Positions 29,416 to 40,478 of a DNA stretch of 64,000 bases are shown piece by piece. The position numbers were made by a program, and so were the translations under genes. The DNA lies in the NCBI RefSeq assembly GCF_946848805.1, contig NZ_CAMPFU010000004.1, positions 62,001-126,000 of the forward strand. Direction: 5' to 3'. The notes under the pieces were generated by a model. That model searched no databases, was not told where the DNA came from, and saw only the letters and a list, made by a program, of their open reading frames with translations. This DNA comes from Deinococcus sp. Marseille-Q6407. GTDB lineage: Bacteria > Deinococcota > Deinococci > Deinococcales > Deinococcaceae. The stretch's first letter is position 1. Every line of letters starts with the position of its first letter.

Positions 29416-31509
29416 ATGACCCAAACGCCCGTCAGGCAGCCTGTTTCTGCCGCTTCCCCCAGCCCCACAGGACCGCGTAAGAGCCTGTTCGGTTCCTTAC
29501 AGGAAATCGGCAAGGCCCTAATGCTGCCGGTCGCCGTATTGCCGGCCGCCGGTCTTCTGCTGGGCGTCGGCTCAGCGCTCAACGACAAGTCCTATACCTG
29601 GTACAACTCCATCCCCGACTGGCTGCATTTCATCGGCAAGCTGATGGTGGGCGCGTCCGACGTTATTTTCGGCAACCTGCCTATCATCTTCGCCATGGGC
29701 GTGGCCGTGGGCCTCAGCAGCGGCGCTGGCGTGGCCGCGCTGGCTGCCCTGGTGGGCTTTTTGGTGATGAACTCCACCATGAGCGCCTGGCTGGGCCTGG
29801 GCGACGCCGACAAATTTGCGGCAGTCAAAGACGCGCAGCCGGGCGCCTACGCGAGCGTTCTAGGGATTCCCACCCTGCAAACTGGGGTCTTCGGTGGCAT
29901 CATCATGGGCCTGCTGGCGGCCTGGCTTTATAACCGCTACAAGGACATTCAGCTGCCACAGTGGCTGGGCTTTTTTGCCGGGCGCCGTTTTGTGCCGATC
30001 GTGACGGCAGCGGCGGCCATTTTCCTGGGCATCGCCCTGACTTTTCTGTGGCCGCCGATTCAGCAGGGCCTGAATGCCTTTTCCAACTTTGCGGTCAACG
30101 AGCAGCCCACCCTGGCCGCCGCTCTGTTTGGCTTTATCAACCGCCTGCTGATTCCCTTTGGGCTGCACCACATCTGGTATCAGCCGTTCTGGTTTATCGC
30201 CGGTGACTACACTAACCCGGCCACCGGCGAGATTGTGCACGGCGACCTGACCCGGTATCTGGCCGGCGACAAGACGGCCGGCACTTTCATGACCGGTTTC
30301 TTCCCGATCATGGGGTACGCCCTGCCGGCGGCGGCGCTGGCCATTTATCAGGAAGCCCGCCCCGAGCGCAAGGCAGCTGTAGGCGGCATCATGCTCTCGG
30401 CGGCGCTGACCTCTTTCCTGACCGGCATCACCGAGCCGATCGAATTCGCTTTCATGTTCGTGGCGCCGGTGCTGTACGTGTTTCACGCCGCCATGACTGG
30501 CCTCAGCTTTGCGCTGATGCACCTTTTCAATATCCACGCTGGCTTTACTTTCTCGGGTGGCTTTATTGACTACGTGCTGCTGTGGCCCAAGAGCCAGAAC
30601 GCGATCCTCGTTCCGCTGTTCGGTCTGGCCTTCGCCGCTATTTATTACGTGGTGTTCCGCTTCCTGATTCGCCGACTGAACCTGGCGACCCCCGGCCGCG
30701 AGGCCGAGGAAGAAGTGACTGCCAGCGCCGCCGCTGTGGTGCCCGCCGACGAGAAAGAAGAAGCGGTGGAAATTCTGCGTGCTTTTGGCGGCCCGGACAA
30801 CATCCATAACCTGGACGCCTGTATCACCCGCCTGCGCGTTACCGTGAACGACAAAAACCGCGTCAGCAAGGCGCGCTTGCAGCAGCTGGGCGCGTCCGGC
30901 GTGCTGGAAGTGGGCAACTCGGTGCAGGCCGTATACGGCACCCGCTCTGACCGCATCAAGGAAACCATGCAGCAGGTGATCGCTCAGGGTGGCTACACCG
31001 AGGTCAGCATCCCGGCCGCGCCCCAGGCTGCGCCGCAGCCGATGCCAGTGCAGGACCCGGTCAGTGCGTCTCACCCCGGCTTGCCGCAGGACTGGACCAT
31101 GCCTCTGGACGGCCGCGTGGTGCCGCTCAGCGAGGTGCCGGACGAAGTGTTCAGCGGCGGCATGATGGGCCAGGGCTTTGCCATCGAGCCGGCCAGCGGC
31201 GAGGTGCGGAGCCCTGTGACCGGCGAAGTGGTGACCCTGTTCCCCACCCACCACGCGCTGGGCCTGCGGGCCGACAACGGCCTGGAAGTGCTGGTCCACG
31301 TGGGCATTGACACCGTAAACCTGCAGGGCGAGGGCTTTACCCCGCTGGTGCAGCAGGGTGACCGCGTCACGGCCGGCCAGCCGCTGCTGCGGGTGGACCT
31401 GGACACTGTCCGTGGCCGGGTGCCCAGCCTGCTGACCCCGGTGCTGTTTACCAACCTGGACGACAGCCAGCGGGTCGAGCTGGACGGCGGCCGGGTGCGC
31501 ATCAGCTGA
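29416..31509 (+). CDS. nagE: PTS N-acetylglucosamine/glucose-type EIICBA
   Basis: 697 residues with the order IIC-IIB-IIA. IIC (residues ~15-415) is a multi-helix channel with ALMLPVAVLPAAGLLLGVG, IPFGLHHIWYQPFWF and TGITEPIEFAFMFVAP. IIB (~440-520) has LDACITRLRVTV with the phospho-Cys. IIA (~550-697) has FPTHHALGLRADNG and LVHVGIDTV with the phospho-His. The downstream nagA and a glucosamine-6-phosphate deaminase-like gene indicate GlcNAc as substrate. It takes phosphate from HPr encoded 1.5 kb downstream. I choose the ATG at 29416 (GAAAGGA upstream); the open frame starts 27 codons earlier. Confidence 0.92.
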   Translation: MTQTPVRQPVSAASPSPTGPRKSLFGSLQEIGKALMLPVAVLPAAGLLLGVGSALNDKSYTWYNSIPDWLHFIGKLMVGASDVIFGNLPIIFAMGVAVGLSSGAGVAALAALVGFLVMNSTMSAWLGLGDADKFAAVKDAQPGAYASVLGIPTLQTGVFGGIIMGLLAAWLYNRYKDIQLPQWLGFFAGRRFVPIVTAAAAIFLGIALTFLWPPIQQGLNAFSNFAVNEQPTLAAALFGFINRLLIPFGLHHIWYQPFWFIAGDYTNPATGEIVHGDLTRYLAGDKTAGTFMTGFFPIMGYALPAAALAIYQEARPERKAAVGGIMLSAALTSFLTGITEPIEFAFMFVAPVLYVFHAAMTGLSFALMHLFNIHAGFTFSGGFIDYVLLWPKSQNAILVPLFGLAFAAIYYVVFRFLIRRLNLATPGREAEEEVTASAAAVVPADEKEEAVEILRAFGGPDNIHNLDACITRLRVTVNDKNRVSKARLQQLGASGVLEVGNSVQAVYGTRSDRIKETMQQVIAQGGYTEVSIPAAPQAAPQPMPVQDPVSASHPGLPQDWTMPLDGRVVPLSEVPDEVFSGGMMGQGFAIEPASGEVRSPVTGEVVTLFPTHHALGLRADNGLEVLVHVGIDTVNLQGEGFTPLVQQGDRVTAGQPLLRVDLDTVRGRVPSLLTPVLFTNLDDSQRVELDGGRVRIS

Positions 31510-31529
31510 TTTTTCTTTGTGGTAGAGGG

Positions 31530-31562
31530 GCAGGAGGCTGGTGAGCCTTCGGCCCCTTTTTC
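31530..31562 (+). terminator. Terminator after EIICBA gene
   Basis: GGGGC...GGCT, loop GGTG, AGCC...GCCCC followed by TTTTT. It separates the EIICBA gene from the following permease gene, so ptsHI probably have their own promoter. Confidence 0.75.
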
Positions 31563-31640
31563 TGGATTGGATCGGGGGCGCAGGTGGGCGGCCTTGGCCT
31601 TTTAACATCGGCCAGGGCCGCCGCGCTCTACTATTCGGCT

Positions 31641-32957
31641 ATGACCACCCCACCTGCCTCGGTCCGCATCATCAATCTGGTGCCGGCCGCCCTGATGACT
31701 ATTGGCGCGCTGCTGCTGATCAACTTCTTCAGTCATGTCGCCTCGCCGCTGATGGCTGTCGTCCTGGCGCTCCTGATTGCCACAGCGCTCAACCCGGTCG
31801 TGAGGACACTCTCGCGCTGGATGCCGCGTGGTCTGGCCGCTGCCGCCACTGTGCTGGTGCTGACGGCTGTGCTGCTTGCCAGCGTGCTGCTGACCTTGCC
31901 GCCCCTGTTCGCGCAGCTGAGTAACCTCGCTGCACTGGTGCCTACCAATGTGGGCCAGCTGCAGGACATTCTGGGCAATCTGCAGCAGCGTTACCCGCAG
32001 CTGGAACCGCTGCTGAACCTCAACAGCGACGCCCTGCGCCAGGTGGAGAACTGGGCCGGCGGCTGGCTGTCGCGTTCGGCCGGCTCGCTGGTGAGCAAGG
32101 TCACCGAGCTGGGACTGGGTATTTTTCTGGCCCTGGTCACGCTGGTCATGATCATCTACGCCCTGGCCAACCCCACCCCGCTGATCAACGGTGCCATCGG
32201 CGCGGTGCCGCAGGGTTACCGGATCAAGGCCACCCGCGCGCTGGCGCAGATTCTGATGCAGATGGGCGCCTGGGGCCGCGCCACCGTCCTGCTGATGCTG
32301 CTGATGGGCGGAGCGATGGCGGCCGGGCTGTATTTCCTGGGCCTGGAAAACTGGCTGATTTTCGGGTTGCTGGCGGCGGTCGGTGAGCTGATTCCGGATA
32401 TCGGGTCCATTATCGCCACGGCCATTCCGGCCGTGTTCGCTCTGGCCGTCGACCCCAAAATCGCTGTCTATGTGGTGATTCTTTCTATCGTGCTGCACGT
32501 GCTGGAAGCCTACGTGGTCGCGCCGATGCTGATGAGCGGCGCCGCCAAGATGCATCCCCTTTCGGTCATGGCCGGCATCCTGCTGTTCGGCAGCGTGTTC
32601 GGGCTGGTCGGCGCCTTTCTCACGGTGCCGTTTCTGATCGTGATCAAGGCGCTGTACGAGAACTTCTACCTCACCGACCGCCCCAATATCAGTGACGACG
32701 TGGCCCAGGCCCTGATTCGCGGCGATGTGGAAGAGGAGCTGGCCGAGGAAAGAAAGCAGCAGGAACGGCAGGACGAGGAGCAAGAGACCGCGAAACCGGC
32801 CGCGCGGGACGAGAGCGGTGTATCGTTGGATCAGCTCGAAGGCTTACTCGGCGACACGCCGGAGGACCAGGCAGGCAGCGCTCCTGGAGCAAAGAGTAGT
32901 GTGACCCTTTCGCCGGCGCCAACCGATCCCGGCACCAAGGCTCCTCCCCGGCGCTGA
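31641..32957 (+). CDS. AI-2E family transporter (PerM/TqsA type)
   Basis: 438 residues. Hydrophobic N-terminal helices, a periplasm-facing amphipathic stretch (LQDILGNLQQRYPQLEPLLNL) and the family block LAAVGELIPDIGSIIATAIPAV, then YVVAPMLMSGAAKMHPLSVM. The C-terminal ~75 residues are charged and cytoplasmic. Family members export AI-2 or other small molecules or act as Na+/H+ antiporters; a role in sugar uptake is not implied. The ATG lies 6 nt after TACTAT (31629-31634), so the message is probably leaderless. The first frame codon upstream is not used. Confidence 0.88.
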   Translation: MTTPPASVRIINLVPAALMTIGALLLINFFSHVASPLMAVVLALLIATALNPVVRTLSRWMPRGLAAAATVLVLTAVLLASVLLTLPPLFAQLSNLAALVPTNVGQLQDILGNLQQRYPQLEPLLNLNSDALRQVENWAGGWLSRSAGSLVSKVTELGLGIFLALVTLVMIIYALANPTPLINGAIGAVPQGYRIKATRALAQILMQMGAWGRATVLLMLLMGGAMAAGLYFLGLENWLIFGLLAAVGELIPDIGSIIATAIPAVFALAVDPKIAVYVVILSIVLHVLEAYVVAPMLMSGAAKMHPLSVMAGILLFGSVFGLVGAFLTVPFLIVIKALYENFYLTDRPNISDDVAQALIRGDVEEELAEERKQQERQDEEQETAKPAARDESGVSLDQLEGLLGDTPEDQAGSAPGAKSSVTLSPAPTDPGTKAPPRR

Positions 32958-33076
32958 AGCTGAGCGCAGGGCCCCAGTTTCGGGCCGAGTTCAGCCTGGG
33001 AATGAGGCAGAATTGACTAAGGTCAGATGTACGGCTGCGCCTGGAGCGCTTCTAACGCATGCGCTATGCTCGGCGT

Positions 33077-33338
33077 ATGGAACAGAAGTTTATCGTGACC
33101 GACGAACATGGCCTGCACGCCCGTCCCGCTTCGGCAGTGGTCAAGGCGGCCACGCCTTTCGCGGCCGATCTGAAACTGGTGGCCGGTGACAAGTCCGTGA
33201 ACCTCAAGAGCCTGATGAGCGTGCTGAGCATGGGCCTGACCAAGGGCAGCGCCTTTACCCTGACGGCGGAAGGTGAAGACGCGCAGCAGGCACTGGACAC
33301 TGTCAGCCAGACGCTGATTGATCAGGGACTGGCGCAGC

Positions 33339-33346
<8 letters not shown>
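33077..33346 (+). CDS. ptsH: Phosphocarrier protein HPr
   Basis: 89 residues. VTDEHGLHARPASAVVKAA carries the phosphorylated His (GLHARP), and VNLKSLMSVLSMGLTKG has the Ser region that HPr kinase modifies in Firmicutes. General PTS carrier between EI and the EIICBA protein upstream. TATGCT at 33065-33070 is 6 nt before the ATG, again a leaderless arrangement, which makes 33077 preferable to the earlier in-frame ATG. ptsI overlaps its 3' end. Confidence 0.96.
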
Positions 33347-35152
<1,806 letters not shown>

Positions 35153-35156
<4 letters not shown>

Positions 35157-36361
35157 GCCGCATTCCGGAGCAGCGGGGAGCGGGGGCTAGTCATCCCCTG
35201 CTGGAACTTTCCGGCTGGCTGGTGCTGCCGCATGGCACGGCCGCTTCTTTCGGCCGGCTGAGTTTCGGCCAGTGGATCGAGAGCATGGAAACGCTGGAGG
35301 AGTCTCAGGATCAGCCCCGGCGCTACATCCTGCCCGGATTTATTGATACCCACGTGCATGGCGGCGGTGGCGGCGACACCATGGACGGTGTGGCAGGTAT
35401 CCAGACCCTCAGCCGGCTGCACGCCCGGCACGGCACCACGTCACTGCTGGCCACCACCATCACCAACCCCTGGGAGCGGATTATGGCGGCCCTGCAGGCG
35501 GTGCGTCAGGTGATGGACTTGCAGGCGCAGCAGCAGGCTCAGGGCAGAGTGCCCACTGGTGCGCAGGTGCTGGGAGCCCATCTGGAAGGGCCTTTTATCA
35601 GCCCGCAGCGCCTGGGCGCGCAGTATCCGGCCACCCGGGAGCCTACCCCGGAACTGATCGCGGAGGTGCTGGCTGCAGAGTGCGTGCGGGCCATTACCCT
35701 GGCGCCGGAAGTGCCCGGAATCGCTGCGGCAGCGCAGCAGCTGGCCGCCGCCGGAGTGCGCATGGGAGTGGGGCACACCCGCGCCGACGGCGACCAGACG
35801 GCCGCGTTCTTGCAGGAACTGGCCCCGCTGGGACGGCTGGCCGCCACCCACCTCTTTAACGCGATGGGCGGCATCGAGGGCCGAGTGCCGGGACCGCCCG
35901 GCGCCCTGCTGAGCCATCCCCAGGTCTTTCCGGAAGTAATTTTCGACCTGCAGCACGTGCATCCCCTCAACCTGCAGTTGGCCCGAGCCGCCTGTCCGGA
36001 CCGGGTCATGCTGATCACCGACGCCATGCGGGCCGCCGGCCAGGGTGACGGCGAAAGCGAACTGGGCGGACAGGCGGTCACTGTGCGTGACGGCCGCGCC
36101 ACCCTGGCAGACGGCACCCTGGCCGGCAGCGTGCTGACCATGGACCAGGCCCTCCGCAACGCAGTCGGCGCTGGCGTGCCGCTGCCAGAAGCCAGCCGGA
36201 TGGCCTCGGCTCACCCGGCCCGCTCGCTGGGCCTGACCGACCGCGGCGAGTTGCGCGAGGGCCTGCGTGCCGATCTGGTGGTGCTGGACGAAGACCTGCA
36301 AGTGGTGGACGTCTACATTGGCGGGCAGCGCTTGGCACCTGTGCCTCAAGGAGAGATATGA
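35153..36361 (+). CDS. nagA: N-acetylglucosamine-6-phosphate deacetylase
   Basis: Removes acetate from GlcNAc-6-P after PTS import. 402 residues: amidohydrolase metal motif PGFIDTHVHGGGGGDTMDG, HLEGPFISPQRLGAQ with the conserved Glu, MGVGHTRADG, AATHLFNAMGGIEGRVPGPPGA, and LITDAMRAAGQGDGE with the catalytic Asp. Overlaps ptsI (ATGA) and the next gene (ATGA), so ptsH-ptsI-nagA-deaminase form a tightly coupled operon. Confidence 0.95.
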
Positions 36362-37398
36362 CGACAGCCCATCCGACCGACCCTTTGATGCTGCAGGAGA
36401 CCCGCGAGATTCCCCGCGTGCTGCGTGAGCAGCGAGAGCGCAACGCTGCCGTGACCGGGGCGCTGGCCGCCCGCCTACGGGGGCAACTGCCTCCCTACGC
36501 CATTACGGTGGCGCGGGGCAGCAGCGACCATGCCGGCCGGGTGATCAAATACGCGCTGGAAGTGGGCCTGGGCCTGCCGGTGGGCAGCATGGGCCCCAGT
36601 GTTCAGACGGTGTATGGCCGCGAACTTCATCTGGACGGCGCTCTGGTCATCGCCATTTCGCAGTCGGGAGCCAGTCCGGATGTGGTGGAGACGGTGCAGG
36701 CGGCCCGCCGCAGCGGCGCCATTACCCTGGCGCTGGTCAATGTGGAAGACAGTGACCTGGCCCAGGCGGCCGAGTGGGTGCTGCCCCTGCACTGCGGACC
36801 CGAAAAAGCTGTGGCAGCCACCAAGAGCTACCTGGCCAGCCTGCATGCCCTGATGCCGCTACTGGCTGAGCTGATGGACGACCAGAAGCTGCACGCTGCG
36901 CTGGACTGCTTGCCGGACCTCTGCGAGCAGACACTGGGGCTGGAAGCTCAGGCCCGGGAGCTGGCAGAACGCTACCGCTTTGCTGAGAACCTGATTGTCC
37001 TCTCGCGTGGGTTGCACTTCGGAGTGGGAGAAGAAGCCGCCCTCAAACTGAAGGAAACCAGTGGCCTGCACGCCGAAGCCTACTCGGCAGCCGAATTCAG
37101 CCACGGCCCCAAGCGCCTGATTGCCGAAGGCGTGCCGCTGCTGGGGCTGACCTCACAGGATGCTGCCGCCACCACCACCGCCGAGGCATATCAGGCCCTG
37201 CGGGGGGATGGCGCCGACCTGCGGACTCTGGGCTCGGCCGCCGGCAGCGACCTGCAGGTCCCGGGCAGCGGCCATCCTTTTACCGATCCTCTGCTGACGG
37301 CACTGGGTTTTTATCTATTTGCGGCGCATGTGTCGCTGGAGCGGGGCAACGACCCCGACCGGCCGCCGCTGCTGAACAAAGTGACTCGCACCCGCTGA
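36358..37398 (+). CDS. SIS-domain glucosamine-6-phosphate deaminase-like protein (NagB-II type)
   Basis: 346 residues with two sugar-isomerase domains and no glutaminase domain: ITVARGSSDHAGRVIKYALE, VIAISQSGASPDVVETVQAA, AATKSYLASLHALMP and SRGLHFGVGEEAALKLKETS followed by AEAYSAAEFSHGPKRL. This is the isomerase half of GlmS used alone, as in NagB-II/AgaS-type deaminases, converting GlcN-6-P to fructose-6-P and ammonia. The position directly after nagA (ATGA overlap) supports that role over a biosynthetic one. Confidence 0.9.
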   Translation: MTTAHPTDPLMLQETREIPRVLREQRERNAAVTGALAARLRGQLPPYAITVARGSSDHAGRVIKYALEVGLGLPVGSMGPSVQTVYGRELHLDGALVIAISQSGASPDVVETVQAARRSGAITLALVNVEDSDLAQAAEWVLPLHCGPEKAVAATKSYLASLHALMPLLAELMDDQKLHAALDCLPDLCEQTLGLEAQARELAERYRFAENLIVLSRGLHFGVGEEAALKLKETSGLHAEAYSAAEFSHGPKRLIAEGVPLLGLTSQDAAATTTAEAYQALRGDGADLRTLGSAAGSDLQVPGSGHPFTDPLLTALGFYLFAAHVSLERGNDPDRPPLLNKVTRTR

Positions 37399-37473
37399 CG
37401 GTTTTTCGGGGGTGGACCGGGGCAAGAAGTCCAAGCTTCTTTTTCCGGCCCGCCTTTGCTGTGCCAAGTGCCT

Positions 37474-38817
37474 TTACTGATTTGCCGGTGCAGTGGGCAG
37501 GCCGGGCGCCACACTTAGCGGGCGCAGGCCGCGCGCCGCCGCCGCGGCTTCCAGTTCCTCGCGGAAATCGGGGTGGGCGATGGCGGTCAATGCCTGCGCC
37601 CGCTCGCTCAGGCTGAGGCCGTACAGGTCAGCCACGCCATATTCGGTCACGATATAGCGCACGTCGCCGCGGGTGGTCACCACGCCCGCGCCGGGTTGCA
37701 GCAGGGGGACAATCCGTGAAGTGACCTGCCCCCGCACCAGCGCGGTGCTGGTCACCGCCATGATGGAGCGGCCACCCTCACTGGCATTGGCGCCGCGCAC
37801 GAAATCCAGCTGCCCGCCAAAACCCGACACCATTCGGGTGCCAACCGAGTCGGCGCAGACTTGCCCGGTCAGGTCAATCTCGATGGCCGAATTGACCGAC
37901 GTCATCCGCCGGTTGCGGGCAATCAGGTTCACGTCGTTGGTGTAGTTGCTGGGGTACATCTGAAACATGGGGTTGCGGTCGGCGAAATGGTACAGTTCCG
38001 GCGTGCCCAGCATCAGGGTGCCGATGATCTGCCCCGGGTGCACCGTCTTGCGGCGGCCGGTAATCACGCCGGCCTGCACCGCGTCCATCACCGAGGTGCT
38101 GATCAGTTCGGTGTGCATGCCCAGGTCCTTCTTGCTGTGCATGGCGCTGAGAGCAGCGTCGGGAATGGCCCCGATGCCGATCTGGACGGTGTCGCCGTCT
38201 TCGACCAGGTCGGCGATATGCTGCCCGATCAGTCGCTCCTCGGGGGTCAGGACGGACGCTTCGGTGCTGGGCAGGGCAAAATCGTCCTCCACGATCACGT
38301 CCACCTCGCTCAGATGCAGGTGGCAGTCACCGTACATGCGCGGCATCTGCGGGTTGACCAGTGCAATTACGAAAGGTGCCGAGCGGGCCGCCGCCTGCAT
38401 TCCCACCGACTCGGTGCCCAGGCTGACAAAGCCGTGTTCGTCGGGCGGCGCGACCTGCACAATGGCGGCGTCCAGGCGGATTCTGCCGGAAGTGAACAGG
38501 CCTGGAATGTCTTTGAGGAAAACCGGGATGTAATCCAGCTGCCCCTTGCCGTAAGCACGGCGGTCGGCCGGCCCCATGAACAGCGCCCGGCGCAGAAAGG
38601 GGCTGTTCTCGTTGGGCAGAGGGTTCTCGCCCATCAGCAGGACCGAATAGAGTTCGGTGCCGCGCAGGCGTTCGCCCTGGCGGGCCAGTTCCCGCAGCAG
38701 CGGGGTGGGCGAAGAGGCGTTTCCAGAAATGGCGACCCGCCAGCCGGGGTTCAGGTGAGCAATGGCCTCGGCGGCGCTGAGCCGGGCCGGGGTGCCCGTC
38801 CGTGAATTGTGAAGCAT
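37474..38817 (-). CDS. Acetyl-CoA hydrolase/transferase family CoA-transferase
   Basis: 447 residues of the Cat1/4-hydroxybutyrate CoA-transferase type. RVAISGNASSPTPLLREL at the N terminus, QVAPPDEHGFVSLGTESVGM, GDTVQIGIGAIPDA, SVNSAIEIDLTGQVCADSVG with the probable catalytic Glu (SAIEIDL), GFGGQLDFVRGA and YIVTEYGVADLYG. It transfers CoA between acetyl-CoA and another carboxylate such as succinate. Located 37 nt downstream of the nucleotidyltransferase gene on the same strand, with a possible own start signal (GACACT 6 nt before the ATG). Confidence 0.9.
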   Translation of the reverse strand: MLHNSRTGTPARLSAAEAIAHLNPGWRVAISGNASSPTPLLRELARQGERLRGTELYSVLLMGENPLPNENSPFLRRALFMGPADRRAYGKGQLDYIPVFLKDIPGLFTSGRIRLDAAIVQVAPPDEHGFVSLGTESVGMQAAARSAPFVIALVNPQMPRMYGDCHLHLSEVDVIVEDDFALPSTEASVLTPEERLIGQHIADLVEDGDTVQIGIGAIPDAALSAMHSKKDLGMHTELISTSVMDAVQAGVITGRRKTVHPGQIIGTLMLGTPELYHFADRNPMFQMYPSNYTNDVNLIARNRRMTSVNSAIEIDLTGQVCADSVGTRMVSGFGGQLDFVRGANASEGGRSIMAVTSTALVRGQVTSRIVPLLQPGAGVVTTRGDVRYIVTEYGVADLYGLSLSERAQALTAIAHPDFREELEAAAAARGLRPLSVAPGLPTAPANQ

Positions 38818-38854
38818 GGCCCCAGTGTCGCACCCGGAGCGGGCGGCTGACCCT

Positions 38855-40294
38855 TCAGAATTCCTTGTGCTCTGGCAGATATTCCTGCTGAAGCAGCTGC
38901 AGTAGGGAGCCGCGTTCGTTGCTGGCCCGGCCTTCCAGCACTTGCTCGGTCAGCCACCGTTTGGCGGCGCCCACCCCACGGGGGCTGAGGCCCAGCGCCA
39001 GCAGTTCGTGGCCGCTCAGTGCCAGAGCATGCTGCGAGAAAGCCGGCGGCAGCGCAGCGGCAGACGCCCGGATCAGCGCCTGCCGCTCCCGAACCTGCGC
39101 TGGGTCCTCGCCCACGTGCGAGAGTCGGTCGGCAGCGTACAGTTCCAGCAGCGGCTCCAGCAGGTCGCCGGCTGCAGCGGCCAGGCGCCGGGCAGCGGCC
39201 GGCGAGGCAGCCTGGCCAGGGCGCATGTGTAGCTCAACCAGCCGTCCCAGATCGCGGATGTGGCGCTGATCGGCCCGCAGCCGGCGCAGGCTCTGGCGGG
39301 TCAGCTCGGCGCCCACCTTCTCGTGGCCGTAAAAATGCCCCAGGATTCCCCGCGGGCCCCTGTCCAGCCGCCGGGTACGCCCTTTGCCGATATCGTGAAA
39401 AAATCCGGCCTGCCGGGCCAGCGGTGCGGCGCTCATCCGGTCCAGCTTCTCCACCACACTCAGCAGGTGCTCCGAGACGGTTTCGCTGTGGTGGGGGTTG
39501 TGCTGTTCCAGGCCGTCCACTTCCGACCAGGCTGGCACCAGTTGCGCCAGGGCGCCCGTGTCGGCCAACCAGCGTAGGCCGCGTGCGCTGTGGGGCGCCG
39601 CGAACAGCTTGAGCCATTCCTGCCACAGCCGCTCGGGAGCCACCTCGGCCAGCCGGGGTGCGGCGGCCCGCGCCGCAGCGGTGAGTTCGGTGTCCGGCGT
39701 CAGGCCCTGCGCGGCGAAGCGGGCGGCCCGCAGCAGCCGCAGCGGGTCTTCGGCCAGCCGGTCAGCCGCCGAGAGGGTGGCCCGCAGCAGCCCGGCTGCC
39801 AGGTCCGCTTGCCCGCCGAAAGGATCGTATAACCTGGCTGCGCCGTCTTCTCCCTCGCCCTGGGGGCACAGCCTCAGCGCCAGCGCATTCACAGTAAAGT
39901 CACGCCGGGCCAGGTCGTCTGCCAGCGGAAGGCGTGGGTCGCTGGTCCAGCGCGCCGTGCCGGACTCCCGGCGGCTGGGCAGGGCCAAGTCCAGCCACTC
40001 GCCGGCCCACTTCACTTTCAGCACCCGGAACGATTCGCCCACCCCCAGCACCGGCGCCGGCGCCAGCCGCTCACGCAGCAGGGTTTCCAGCGCTGGGCTG
40101 CTCAGGTCGGGATGCCGCACCAGCAGGTCCAGGTCGTGGGCCGGGCGCCCCAGCAGACGGTCTCGCAGTGCTCCCCCCACCAGGTACAGCTCACAGCCGG
40201 TGCCGGCCAGCGCGGCACAGAGTCCTGAAACTGGCTCCGGCGGCATGGCAAAGTTCGGCTGGTCGGTGTTTTTGAGAGAGGGGGCAGGGGCCAT
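38855..40294 (-). CDS. tRNA nucleotidyltransferase / poly(A) polymerase with HD domain
   Basis: 479 residues. Class-II nucleotidyltransferase head: LYLVGGALRDRLLGRPAHDLDLLV with the GGxxR loop and catalytic DxD, LARRDFTVNALAL and DPLRLLRAARFAAQ. An HD domain follows: FFHDIGKGRTRR and HFYGHEKVGAELT. It adds part or all of the 3' CCA of tRNA. In D. radiodurans the CC and A additions are split between two enzymes, and I cannot tell which activity this one has. TAGACT lies exactly 6 nt before the ATG, so the mRNA should be leaderless. Confidence 0.9.
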   Translation of the reverse strand: MAPAPSLKNTDQPNFAMPPEPVSGLCAALAGTGCELYLVGGALRDRLLGRPAHDLDLLVRHPDLSSPALETLLRERLAPAPVLGVGESFRVLKVKWAGEWLDLALPSRRESGTARWTSDPRLPLADDLARRDFTVNALALRLCPQGEGEDGAARLYDPFGGQADLAAGLLRATLSAADRLAEDPLRLLRAARFAAQGLTPDTELTAAARAAAPRLAEVAPERLWQEWLKLFAAPHSARGLRWLADTGALAQLVPAWSEVDGLEQHNPHHSETVSEHLLSVVEKLDRMSAAPLARQAGFFHDIGKGRTRRLDRGPRGILGHFYGHEKVGAELTRQSLRRLRADQRHIRDLGRLVELHMRPGQAASPAAARRLAAAAGDLLEPLLELYAADRLSHVGEDPAQVRERQALIRASAAALPPAFSQHALALSGHELLALGLSPRGVGAAKRWLTEQVLEGRASNERGSLLQLLQQEYLPEHKEF

Positions 40295-40342
40295 GACTCC
40301 AGTCTAGAAGACCTGTCATCTGAAAGGCAGACGGACTTGTGC

Positions 40343-40371
40343 TTGCAACGGATAAAGCAGAACTGTATAAA
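40343..40371 (+). promoter_or_regulatory. Promoter of the family-5 binding lipoprotein gene
   Basis: TTGCAA (40343-40348), 17-nt spacer, TATAAA (40366-40371). The start site would be near 40378, giving an untranslated leader of about 100 nt, in contrast to the many leaderless genes nearby. Confidence 0.75.
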
Positions 40372-40478
40372 GACTCAAGGCTTCTTGCACGACCGTTAAA
40401 CAAATGTACAGACCTGACCCCGCGCAGGTTGTCGCTTGTTCATGGCGTTGCCGGCCCTGAGCTAGAGGAGAACCCCCC

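Noticed and set aside
29860..31608. 582-codon open frame antisense to the EIICBA gene
   Set aside because: His/Gln/Gly-rich shadow translation without any domain; the plus-strand frame is unequivocal.
37423..37445. AAGAAG...CTTCTTTTT as terminator after the SIS-type deaminase gene
   Set aside because: Only a 6-bp A/T-rich stem; too weak to claim.
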